A DNA stretch of 64,000 bases, taken from positions 62,001-126,000 of the forward strand of contig DATGLV010000039.1 of the NCBI GenBank assembly GCA_035293945.1. Direction: 5' to 3'. This DNA comes from VAZQ01 sp035293945 (GTDB taxonomy: Bacteria > Pseudomonadota > Alphaproteobacteria > Rhizobiales > Xanthobacteraceae). The position numbers were made by a program, and so were the translations under genes. Below the pieces are notes generated by a model that was not told the origin of the DNA, ran no database searches, and saw only the letters and a program-made list of their open reading frames with translations. Shown piece by piece: positions 33,995 through 41,886 of the stretch; positions within the stretch are counted from its first letter, which is position 1; the number at the start of each line of letters is the position of its first letter.

Positions 33995-34837
33995 ATGCTT
34001 TGCCAACGCGCGATCGGTACGTTTGCGCTGGTGGCGGCGCTCGCCATGCCGCTCGCCGGTGCCAGGGCCTTCGACGATGCGCGGTATCCTGACTGGTCGG
34101 GCTCCTGGCTCAAGGCGGACGGCCGCAATAGCGGCAACTTCGACCCGTCAAAGCCCAAGGGCCTCGGACAGCAGATACCGCTGAAACCCGAGTTTCAGAA
34201 GATCCTGGACGCGAGCCTTGCTGACATCGCAAAGGGCGGCCAGGGCAATGATCCCGGTTACCTCTGCGGTTCGCACGGCATGCCGCGGGTCATGATCGCG
34301 AACGTTCCGATCTTCTTCGTCATCCTGCCGGAAACCACTTACGTCATCCTCGAGCGGCTGAGCCAAGTGCGCCGCATCTTCACCGACGGCCGCGCTTGGC
34401 CGGCGCAGCTGGGAGGCGCATCGCTCGGCTATTCGATCGGCCGGTGGATCGACACGAACGGCGACGGCCACTTCGACACGCTCGAGGCCGAGACGCGCGG
34501 CATCAACGGCACGCACGTCTACGACTCGGACGGCGCTCCGTTCCACCCTGACAACGGAACCATCGTCAAGGAACGCATCAGCCTCCAGAAGGGCAATCCC
34601 AAGATCCTGCACGACGAGATGACCGTAATGGATGACGCGCTCACACGGCCATGGACGGTGATGCGCAGCTATCAACGAGATCCCGCGGTCTGGGGCGAGT
34701 ATGTCTGCTCGGAGTCCAACGAGCATGTCGTGATCGGACATGAAGATTATTTTCTGAGCGCCGACGGGACCCTGATGCCAGTCAAAAAGGACCAGAAGCC
34801 GCCGGACCTGCGCTACTTCGAAACACCGCAGCCGTAG
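33995..34837 (+). CDS. Exported protein, five-member paralogous family (member 5)
   Basis: 280 residues; the signal peptide is FALVAALAMPLAGARA. Motifs: FDDARYPDWSGSW, LKPEFQKIL, CGSHGMPRVMI, RRIFTDGRAWP, GYSIGRWID, DTNGDGHFDTL (EF-hand-like loop), VKERI, LTRPWTVM, PPDLRYFET. It is the most diverged in the GMPRV region, where a Cys is still kept. ATG 33995 is favoured because GGAGG ends six bases upstream. An ATG at 33989 is too close and one at 33926 gives no signal peptide. It forms a tandem pair with member 4, 88 bases upstream. Confidence 0.78.
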   Translation: MLCQRAIGTFALVAALAMPLAGARAFDDARYPDWSGSWLKADGRNSGNFDPSKPKGLGQQIPLKPEFQKILDASLADIAKGGQGNDPGYLCGSHGMPRVMIANVPIFFVILPETTYVILERLSQVRRIFTDGRAWPAQLGGASLGYSIGRWIDTNGDGHFDTLEAETRGINGTHVYDSDGAPFHPDNGTIVKERISLQKGNPKILHDEMTVMDDALTRPWTVMRSYQRDPAVWGEYVCSESNEHVVIGHEDYFLSADGTLMPVKKDQKPPDLRYFETPQP

Positions 34838-35005
34838 CGTACCTGATCGGGGGCAGTCGCGGCGCCCCGGTTTGTGCCAGCATCCCGGCGGGACGTATCC
34901 CACAAAGCATCCCACTCTTCTGGTGGGATCGAATATGGTTGACGCGGATTCCGCGGCTTGGTTCTCTCCCTTGCCAAGCGCGAGCGGACCCATCGGGCAG
35001 TTGCG

Positions 35006-36409
35006 ATGAATGCCCAAGATCTTCTGCGCGAGATTTCCGACTATTGCCGGCAGGCCGGCTTGGCGGAATCGACATTTGGGCGCCGTGCCGTCAACGACGG
35101 CAAGCTTGCGGCGCGGTTGCGTAACGGCGGCAGGATCACGATGGAAACCGTCGAGCGGGTTCGCGCCTACATCGCCAGCCATCCGGAAACGCCGGATCGC
35201 TCGGTCGTGGTCGAGCGCAAGGCTCCTCGACGCGCGGACGCCGGCACCTCCACCGCATCGGTCGGGACCGTGGCTCCGCCGACCGATCCGCAGCGCAACT
35301 TTCGCTTTTTCGACAACCGGCAGAAGTATCTGCTGTTCGTCCATACCTGCAGCGAAAAATGGGTGATCGCGAACCGGGTCGCGCTTGAGCTCGCCAGCAT
35401 TCACCCGCGCCCTCCCGCGGTGCGGCTGTTCGATGCGGGGGTTGGCGACGGCACGGTGTTGCTGCGGGTCATGCGGGCGATGCACGATCGTTTTCCGCAC
35501 ATGCCGTTCTATGTGGTCGGCAAGGAGATCAGCCTGGAGGACGTGCGCCTCGCTTTGCAGAAGCTCTCCGACCGCTTTTGCGAACATCCGGCCACCGTCC
35601 TGGTGTTCACCAACCTGGCCTATACCGATGCGCCGCGCCTGGCGGTGAAGTCGTTGAGCGCGGCCTCGAGTCTTGTCTGGCATGAGGTGCCTTTGGCGGG
35701 CACCTCGGCGCATCGTTTCGAGCAACAGATCACGGACCTCGTGCCGTTCCTGTCGCGCAATTGGAAAGCGGGGGTGAGCGCCACGACCGGCAATCCCGTC
35801 TATGAGCGGCCGGTGGTGCTGGTGCTCTATCGTGAGGACCATCGCTTCCTGCTGGATCCGATCATTCCGCGGCCCGGCGGCACGGTCGCCGAATATGATC
35901 TCATTATCGCCTCGCAGCCTTACCGCGCCCGCGCGCCCCTCGAGTTCAAGGCCGCGCGCGTAATCGCGCCGCTGGCGCGCGCGCTCGGCCCCGGCGGGCG
36001 CCTGATTGCAATCCATTCGCACGGGCACGACCCCGGCATGGAGATCATCGAGAGGGTTTGGCCCGGCGACAATCCGTTCATTCACGACCGCCACCAGATC
36101 CTCAAAGCCGTCAAGCATGAGCTCGGGCCCGCCGCACGCGACCTTAATTTCAATGCCTATGCGGACAATCGCTCGCTGTTCCGCCACGACATGCATGCGC
36201 TTCCCTCCGAGATTTCCGACTCGATCGGGACCTCGACGCTGTTCGCGGCCTGGAACGCCGCCGCCTATGTGGCCCAGGTCGAAGACGATCGGCTTGCGGC
36301 GATGGTGGCTGATGGCCGCCCGTTCGAGGCGACGCGGGAAGTGCTGCGCGAGCGCGGCGGACTCTGGTTCTTCGACGAGTCCTACGTGATCTCGCGTCGG
36401 CGGAAATGA
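35006..36409 (+). CDS. HTH-methyltransferase fusion protein, function unknown
   Basis: 467 residues. The N-terminal 60 (DLLREISDYCRQAGLAESTFG, then RRAVNDGKLAARLRNGG) resemble a small XRE-like helix-turn-helix domain found in Rhizobiales. After a Thr/Ser/Pro linker, residues about 100-460 contain a class I SAM-methyltransferase core: motif I is LFDAGVGDGTVLLRV, and PGGRLIAIHSHG would be a later strand. I cannot name the substrate. The next gene, four bases downstream, codes an MTHFR-like protein, so the pair may link one-carbon units to methylation. ATG 35006 is chosen; the upstream extension to 34958 has no ribosome site. Confidence 0.72.
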   Translation: MNAQDLLREISDYCRQAGLAESTFGRRAVNDGKLAARLRNGGRITMETVERVRAYIASHPETPDRSVVVERKAPRRADAGTSTASVGTVAPPTDPQRNFRFFDNRQKYLLFVHTCSEKWVIANRVALELASIHPRPPAVRLFDAGVGDGTVLLRVMRAMHDRFPHMPFYVVGKEISLEDVRLALQKLSDRFCEHPATVLVFTNLAYTDAPRLAVKSLSAASSLVWHEVPLAGTSAHRFEQQITDLVPFLSRNWKAGVSATTGNPVYERPVVLVLYREDHRFLLDPIIPRPGGTVAEYDLIIASQPYRARAPLEFKAARVIAPLARALGPGGRLIAIHSHGHDPGMEIIERVWPGDNPFIHDRHQILKAVKHELGPAARDLNFNAYADNRSLFRHDMHALPSEISDSIGTSTLFAAWNAAAYVAQVEDDRLAAMVADGRPFEATREVLRERGGLWFFDESYVISRRRK

Positions 36410-36413
36410 AGCC

Positions 36414-37340
36414 ATGCAAGGCCCGTCGACCACCCCAGCTGCCGCAACTCGCGCCGATCCGGTACGGGCGATCGCAGCGTTCATGCGCGGCTTCTCGCTT
36501 GAGGCCACCCGCCCGACGGCGCGCGAGGTGGCGGCCCTCGCCGAGGTTCTGCCGGGCGGCACCCGCGTCTATGTGAGCGCCGTCCCGGGCCGGTCCGCGG
36601 CGGAATCGATCGCGATTGCCGTAAGACTGAAGGCGGTCGGCCTTGAGCCGGTTCCGCATCTGGCCGTGCGCAATTTTGCGACGCTCGCGCTCATAGACGA
36701 TTTCCTGGCGCGGCTCACCGCAGAAGCGGGCGTACGATGCGTCCTGGTCATTGCCGGCGACCGCGACCCGCCGGCGGGTGAGCTGCGCTCCGCGCTCGAT
36801 GTTATCGATGGGGCATTGCTGCACCGCCGCGGTATCGTGGAAATTGGGCTCGCCGGTTATCCGGACGGACATCCGCGCATCACCGAGCAAGAGCTCGATC
36901 TTGCGCTCAAGAAGAAGATCGACGCGGCCGAGACGCTCGGGCTCTCCATCCACATCGTGACCCAGTTCTGCTTTCGCCCGGCCGCGATCGTCGCCTGGCT
37001 TGCGAAGCTGCACGAATTTGGGATCGAGCATCCGGTGCGGATTGGGCTTGCGGGCCCGACGAGCGTGGCGACGCTCATGCGCTATGCGTCCCGCTGCGGT
37101 GTGCGCGCCCTGGCGCAGGGTCTTGCGCACCATGCTGGGCTGGCGCGCGAGCTCTTCGCAATGTGGGCCCCTGACGGCTTCGTGAGCGCGCTTGCACAGG
37201 CGCGAGGCAGCGGCGCGCTCAAGCCGCACTTCTTCTCGTTTGGCGGCCTTTTGCCCACCGCACGCTGGGCACAGGCGGTGGCGCAGGGAAGGGTGACGCT
37301 CGAATCGGGACAACGTTTCCGGGTCGATCCCGCCGGGTAA
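36414..37340 (+). CDS. Methylenetetrahydrofolate reductase-like protein
   Basis: 308-residue TIM-barrel protein of the MTHFR family (PF02219). The central strand text (CVLVIAGDRDPPAG, GLAGYPDGHP, THE-like HIVTQFCFRPAAI) matches the folate/FAD-binding region, in which the Asp of GDRD and the Gln of TQFCF are conserved. Classical MetF reduces 5,10-methylene- to 5-methyl-THF in the methionine route. This member is shorter at its N-terminus and is paired with the HTH-methyltransferase instead of metH, so it may act in C1 catabolism or demethylation. Start ATG 36414 is four bases after the upstream stop. Confidence 0.8.
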   Translation: MQGPSTTPAAATRADPVRAIAAFMRGFSLEATRPTAREVAALAEVLPGGTRVYVSAVPGRSAAESIAIAVRLKAVGLEPVPHLAVRNFATLALIDDFLARLTAEAGVRCVLVIAGDRDPPAGELRSALDVIDGALLHRRGIVEIGLAGYPDGHPRITEQELDLALKKKIDAAETLGLSIHIVTQFCFRPAAIVAWLAKLHEFGIEHPVRIGLAGPTSVATLMRYASRCGVRALAQGLAHHAGLARELFAMWAPDGFVSALAQARGSGALKPHFFSFGGLLPTARWAQAVAQGRVTLESGQRFRVDPAG

Positions 37341-37651
37341 AGGACCGGCGCGCGCTTCGAGCTCGGGCGGATGCGATCAGGAAACCGCGGAGATCATTGC
37401 CCTGATTTCATGCTTGGGGGGCGACCTTCAATTTCTGGGCCGTGCCCAAAACCGTGCTACAATCCGGGCCGGGAGGGCAGGTCCGTTTCTGTTTGAGAAA
37501 AGTCGCCGCTTGTGGGAAGGCAAGCAATAAGTTGCGCAGCAACTTGCGGCCGGCAGCCCAGCGACTACACCGGTCGTGAGACAGCCGGAACGGGGGCAGA
37601 CAGCCCGCAGACTCACCTAACGTGCCGGATCGGGAAGGGCGGAAGCTCGGA
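37341..37651. other. Intergenic region before first Bug-type SBP gene
   Basis: 311 bases without a believable gene. It holds a perfect palindrome AAGTTGC-GCA-GCAACTT (37529-37545), a candidate operator or small hairpin, about 110 bases before the next start. A TACAAT lies at 37458-37463 that could be a -10, but there is no matching -35 box. Confidence 0.4.
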
Positions 37652-38692
37652 ATGCATCAGGGGAGAGACGTTAGCGCAGCGGCGATTGTGATCCTCCTCA
37701 GCGCCGGCTGCTCAGCGGCCGAGCCGGTGGCGGATTTCTACACCGGCAGGCAGGTCACGATGATCGTGCCATCCGGCGTGGGCGGTGGGTACGATCTCTA
37801 CGGCAGGTTCCTGGCCCGGTTCATCGGCAGGCACATTCCCGGAAGTCCGGCGGTGGTGGTCAAGAATATGCCGGCGGCCGGCGGTATCGGCGCGGCCAAT
37901 TACCTTTATTCCATCGCCGCGCCCGACGGGCTCACGATGGGCGTGTTTCAAAACACCATCACGCTGAACCAGCTCGGAGGGATGTCCGGCGCCAAGTTCG
38001 ACGTCCGCAGGTTCGGATGGCTGGGCAACATGAGCATTGCCTCCACGATTTGTGCGCTCTCCGGCAAGGCGAAGGACCTGAAGGCAAAGGATCTGTTCGA
38101 GAGGGAGATCACGATCGGCGCGAGCGGTGGCTCCACGGCCATGATACCCACGCTGTTGAACAGCCTGGCTGGCACGCGCTTCAACGTGGTTCGCGGGTAT
38201 CTTTCCACGTCCAATGTCACGCTCGCCATGGAGAAAGGCGAAGTCGACGGCCTGTGCGGCTGGTCGTGGGATGGCGCCAGGGTCAACGCCAAGGACATGC
38301 TCGCCCGTGGCGTTGCCACGGTCGCGCTCGACATCGCCATCCAACCGCAACCGGAGCTCAAGGCCGCGAAGGTGCCGTTCCTGATGGATCTGCTCCCCGA
38401 AGGCGAGAACAAGGACGTCCTCAAGATCATCCTCAGCACGCAGGTCTACAACCGCCCGGTAGCGGTTCCTCCGGGCGTTCCCGAAGGTCGCCTGCGCGCG
38501 CTACGCGATGCATTCGCGGAGACCATGAAGGATCCGCAGGTCCAAACCGAGGCGGACAAGCTGGGGCTCGATTTCGAGTACCTTTCCCCGGAGGGAATAC
38601 TGAAGCTGATCAATGGAGCCCTGGATGCGCCCGCGCGCGTTCAGGAGCGCGCTATCGATGAGCTGAGGAAGGCCGGCTTCGGCAGCTCTTAG
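37652..38692 (+). CDS. Tripartite tricarboxylate transporter substrate-binding protein (Bug/TctC)
   Basis: 346-residue periplasmic binding protein. The N-terminal region (VILLSAGCSA) is a signal peptide that might be a lipoprotein signal, though Ser at -3 is not ideal. Mature motifs are those of the Bug family: YTGRQVTMIVPSGVGGGYDLYGR, PGSPAVVVKNMPAAGGIGAANYLY, then GVPEGRLRALRDAF. Bug proteins bind carboxylates, aromatic acids or amino acids, often without their own TctAB. No TctA or TctB is in this window, so it is an orphan. ATG 37652 has GGAAG seven bases upstream; a GTG reading from 37622 is less likely. Confidence 0.86.
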   Translation: MHQGRDVSAAAIVILLSAGCSAAEPVADFYTGRQVTMIVPSGVGGGYDLYGRFLARFIGRHIPGSPAVVVKNMPAAGGIGAANYLYSIAAPDGLTMGVFQNTITLNQLGGMSGAKFDVRRFGWLGNMSIASTICALSGKAKDLKAKDLFEREITIGASGGSTAMIPTLLNSLAGTRFNVVRGYLSTSNVTLAMEKGEVDGLCGWSWDGARVNAKDMLARGVATVALDIAIQPQPELKAAKVPFLMDLLPEGENKDVLKIILSTQVYNRPVAVPPGVPEGRLRALRDAFAETMKDPQVQTEADKLGLDFEYLSPEGILKLINGALDAPARVQERAIDELRKAGFGSS

Positions 38693-38948
38693 AGCTTTCG
38701 ATTCTCAATCCTGCCGGCGCTGCTGTCTTTGCTACGCGACTCCGGGCCAAGCCCACAGGTCGCTTGTCGCGCGATGTAGATGCCTGCACAGTAGCGGGGT
38801 ACCCGACTTTATTTAAAGGCGATGCGCGGTTCTTGCCCGAAATGTCTCTAGCTTGCCGCAAAGATAATCCGCGACAGAGGATCATCCGCATATTCCTCCT
38901 GCAGTCGCTATGTAGTCATAGGGGCTGGCGTCCGAGAGGAGGCAGTGC

Positions 38949-39380
38949 ATGATCTACAAGAAACTCGCCGCTCTGGCGGCATGGACCCTGCTTGGCGCCG
39001 TGCTGATCGCGGCTCCGGCCGAGGCGCGATTTGGTGGTGGTGGCTTCGGTGGCGGTGGCTTCGGCGGTGGTGGCTTCCGCGGCGCGAGCATCGGCGCTGG
39101 CGGCTTCCGCGGAGGGTTTGTTCGGGGGCCGGGCTTCGGCGGAGGCTTTGTCCGGGGACCCGCTTTTGTAGGGCGACCGGGTTTCATCAATCGTGGGTTC
39201 TTTCCAGGTCGTCGGTTCGCGTTCTTCCCACACCGCCGCTTTTTCGGAGGACCGTTCTTCGGCGTCGGAGCGTTCGCGCTCGCTGGCTCGTCGTGCTGGA
39301 CCTGGGTGCCAACGGCTTTCGGCTGGCAACGAGTCTGGGCATGCGATCCCGGATGGGGAGGCTGGGGTTGGGGATACTGA
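38949..39380 (+). CDS. Small secreted glycine-rich protein
   Basis: 143 residues. The signal peptide (LAALAAWTLLGAVLIAAPAEA) leads to three FGGGG units (residues 29-43), then GGFxRG repeats, an Arg/Phe-rich middle (FFPGRRFAFFPHRRFFGGPFFG), and a Trp/Gly-rich end (GGWGWGY). A strong GAGAGGAGG ribosome site lies before the ATG. Gly-rich secreted proteins of this kind are common in Rhizobiales, with no fixed function; a structural or surface role is a guess. There are two Cys (SSCW, ACDPGW) near the C-terminus that could pair. Confidence 0.75.
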   Translation: MIYKKLAALAAWTLLGAVLIAAPAEARFGGGGFGGGGFGGGGFRGASIGAGGFRGGFVRGPGFGGGFVRGPAFVGRPGFINRGFFPGRRFAFFPHRRFFGGPFFGVGAFALAGSSCWTWVPTAFGWQRVWACDPGWGGWGWGY

Positions 39381-39674
39381 GCGCCTGAACCTCGTCACGG
39401 ACATCAACGCACAACAGAGCGCTTTGCCGGCCGACGAACAAGTTGCGATTTGCGACTTGTCTCAATAAGCGCTCGTCGAGGATCACCTCGCGGCAGGTCT
39501 GCATGTCCCGGGAAGGCAGCCCTGCGCGCGCCTTGTATTGCACCGGTCCGGCGGCGAGCAAATTGGATGGCATGGCAAAGCCGGGCGCCTCTGGGATGTA
39601 ACAAGCTTCGCTTTTGCGATATGGTTGGCACCGCGGGTTGCCAATGCTTATCCCGGTTGCCAGAGCAGACTGAA

Positions 39675-40658
39675 ATGAAAGCTGATCTCGAGCTGACACT
39701 CAGCGTCGCCGACTATCACCGGACCCGGCCGCTGCTTAAGGGTGACGTGAGATTGAGAGGCATCAAACCCAGCTTCTATACAGCTGGCAGGGGAGAAGCC
39801 TGTCTGCGTCCAGTCTATGAAGAGTTCGACGTCGCCGAGATGTCGCTATCCTGGTACGCCATGGCCCGAGCCCGCAACGAGCCGGTCTACGCGTTGCCGA
39901 TATTTCCGATGCGGATGTTTGCTCAGCCTTATGTCTATTGCGGAGCAAATTCGAACATCAAGGAACCCCGTGACTTGATCGGCAGGCGGATCGGCATGGA
40001 CCGCTATCGCCTGACGATCGGCCTGTGGGCGCGCGGCATCCTTGAGGAGCGCCACGGCGTGAAGCCGAGCGAGCTTGAATGGTTCACCACCGATCCGGAA
40101 GGGGCAGGCTTCCAGGCGCCAGCCGATATCAAAGTGACGGTTACGGGTGAGGATGCAGAGGACATGCTGCTTAAGGGGCACGTGGACGCGCTGATTTCGC
40201 CCAATGTGCCGGATTCCTTCCGTGCCGGCGACCCGCGGATCCGGCGCCTCTTCGAGCCGTGCCGATCAGCAGTCGAGCAATATTTTGCAGCTACCGGAAT
40301 TTTCCCGATCACCCACACCCTCGTGGTTCGTGAAGAGCTGCTCGAGCGCGAGCCGTGGATTGTCGACAGTCTCGTCAATGCGTTCGGGGCCGCCGACGCA
40401 TTCTGCCGGGAGGAATACGATTATCCGAAGCGCCTGTTCTTTCCGACCGCACAATTGATCCTGGAGGAGGAAGAGCAACGCTTCGGCAAGAATCCTTGGG
40501 CTGATGGTCTTGCGCCGAATGCACGGACGCTCGACACGTTCATGCGGTATGCCGCCGCCCAGGGCTATACGTCGCGTGTGCTGAGCATCGCGGAAGCATT
40601 CTGGCCGGGCAACAGGGCGGCCGCGCCGGCGACCCCGCACCTTGTCGGTGCGGCGTAG
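39675..40658 (+). CDS. 4,5-dihydroxyphthalate decarboxylase-like / SBP-fold protein
   Basis: 327 residues, the length of Pht5-type decarboxylases (LELTLSVADYHRTRPLLKGDV at the start is the family signature, split across residues 4-24). The rest follows the NMT1/SBP type II fold (FPMRMFAQPYVYCG, LIGRRIGMDRYRLT, HVDALISPNVPD). There is no signal peptide, so it is cytoplasmic if this start is right. Such proteins are annotated as 4,5-dihydroxyphthalate decarboxylases, but many relatives beside Bug proteins have never been tested. ATG 39675 is selected since conserved sequence begins there. The Bug-type SBP downstream may supply the substrate. Confidence 0.8.
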   Translation: MKADLELTLSVADYHRTRPLLKGDVRLRGIKPSFYTAGRGEACLRPVYEEFDVAEMSLSWYAMARARNEPVYALPIFPMRMFAQPYVYCGANSNIKEPRDLIGRRIGMDRYRLTIGLWARGILEERHGVKPSELEWFTTDPEGAGFQAPADIKVTVTGEDAEDMLLKGHVDALISPNVPDSFRAGDPRIRRLFEPCRSAVEQYFAATGIFPITHTLVVREELLEREPWIVDSLVNAFGAADAFCREEYDYPKRLFFPTAQLILEEEEQRFGKNPWADGLAPNARTLDTFMRYAAAQGYTSRVLSIAEAFWPGNRAAAPATPHLVGAA

Positions 40659-40763
40659 GGTGTGCAACCGCGCGCCTCCCGGCTTACCGCGTGCGCAAAA
40701 TCGCTTCGCGCGGTTGCGCACGCTGACAGACCTCGCGCTGCGATTTTGCACACCCTACCGGCC
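40652..40763. repeat. Palindromic element with TAGGGTGTGCAA ends
   Basis: Terminal inverted repeats TAGGGTGTGCAA and TTGCACACCCTA flank about 85 bases containing further GCGCAAAATCGC / GCGGTTGCGCACG stems. The element overlaps the last codons of the decarboxylase-like gene and ends before the mature Bug protein. It resembles the 'TAGGGTGGGCAAAG' dispersed repeats known from Bradyrhizobium-type genomes (recalled, not searched). Confidence 0.65.
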
Positions 40764-40794
40764 CAGGCGGCTGACATTCTGGGCCGCCTGCACG

Positions 40795-41787
40795 ATGCTT
40801 CTGGGCTTAGGCCTTCCTGTCGCAGCACCGGCGGCCAATGACGAGGAGGATTTCTATCGTGGCAAGACCATCTCGCTCATTATTCCGATCGGGCCGGGCG
40901 GCGCCTACGATGCCTATGCGCGTCTGGTCGCGCGCTACCTCGGCAGGGAACTGCCTGGCAATCCCCTCATCGTTCCGCGCAATATGCCAGGCGCGGGAGG
41001 CACCATCGCGTCAAACTACGTCTATAATCTGGCTCCGCAGGACGGCACCACGCTGACGATCATTACCTCGTCATTTGCTATGGAGCAGCTGTTCGAGAAT
41101 CCGCAGATCAGGTACGACGCCCGAAAGTTCATCGCCATCGGCCGTCTGCTCGACACCACCTCTGTTATCTTCTTCTGGCACACCTCGCCGATCAAAACCG
41201 TGGATGACCTGCGCAAGCGGCCGAGCACGGTCGGCATCTCGGGAGTCTATGAGATTCCGGCGGCGCGCATGCGGGCCATGGACCGGTTTCTGGGCATGCA
41301 GATGCGGCTCATCCCCGGTTACCCCTCGGCGCGCGACTATGTGATGGCGGTCGAGCGAGAGGAGACTGACGGCGGCACCAGCACCTATATCGGCCTCTCG
41401 CAGCTGTTCGCGTCCTATCTGCGCGAGAAGAAATTGAACATTGTGGTGCAGTTCGGATTGACCAGGGACCCGAAGATGCCCGACATCCCGACCGTGATCG
41501 AGCTCAGCGACGATCCGGAGGTGCGGCAGATCTTCAGCTACCTGGTCAGCAACGACACGATCGGCCGCTCGCTCTTCACCAGCCCCAATGTCCCACCTGC
41601 ACGGGTCGAATTGCTGCGCACCGCGTTCAGCAAGATGCTTGCCGATCCGGAATTCAAGGCAGAGGCAGAACGACTCAATTTGCCGCTGCTGCCGAAATCC
41701 GGTGAGGAGATGCAGAAAGTGGTCAACGACACGTTCGATGTTTCGCCCACAACGCTCGCCAAGATCAGGGACGTGATGAAACCCTGA
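40795..41787 (+). CDS. Tripartite tricarboxylate transporter substrate-binding protein (Bug/TctC), second copy
   Basis: Bug-family periplasmic protein of about 330 residues. The core matches the family: YRGKTISLIIPIGPGGAYDAYARL, PGNPLIVPRNMPGAGGTIASNYVY, NVPPARVELLRTAF. It differs clearly from the copy at 37652, so it is not a recent duplicate. The N-terminus is unresolved. ATG 40795 leaves a signal peptide lacking a basic end (MLLGLGLPVAAPAAN). The longer reading (TTG 40642) passes through the palindromic element at 40652-40763, which may have displaced or replaced the original start. An in-frame basic stretch (RPRRLTFWAACTM) just upstream suggests a longer native signal. Confidence 0.82.
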   Translation: MLLGLGLPVAAPAANDEEDFYRGKTISLIIPIGPGGAYDAYARLVARYLGRELPGNPLIVPRNMPGAGGTIASNYVYNLAPQDGTTLTIITSSFAMEQLFENPQIRYDARKFIAIGRLLDTTSVIFFWHTSPIKTVDDLRKRPSTVGISGVYEIPAARMRAMDRFLGMQMRLIPGYPSARDYVMAVEREETDGGTSTYIGLSQLFASYLREKKLNIVVQFGLTRDPKMPDIPTVIELSDDPEVRQIFSYLVSNDTIGRSLFTSPNVPPARVELLRTAFSKMLADPEFKAEAERLNLPLLPKSGEEMQKVVNDTFDVSPTTLAKIRDVMKP

Positions 41788-41886
41788 TCGGGCGGATGAC
41801 AACTCAAGTCCATCAGGTCGGGCCAGGCGTTGTGAATCTTCCGACGCCGCCGCGATGTCGCTTCGCCATGCGGCAGATCGCGCTAA

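Noticed and set aside
34148..36562. Open reading frame of 804 codons on the minus strand
   Set aside because: It crosses two well-supported plus-strand genes (exported paralog 5 and the methyltransferase fusion) and has no domain text.
37458..37463. TACAAT as a -10 box before the first Bug gene
   Set aside because: No matching -35 at 16-18 bases was found.
39381..39674. Minus-strand frame upstream of the decarboxylase-like gene
   Set aside because: An open frame exists with some non-random looking text, but it continues into the antisense of the Gly-rich gene and has no start with a ribosome site; it could be an old gene remnant, though I cannot support that.
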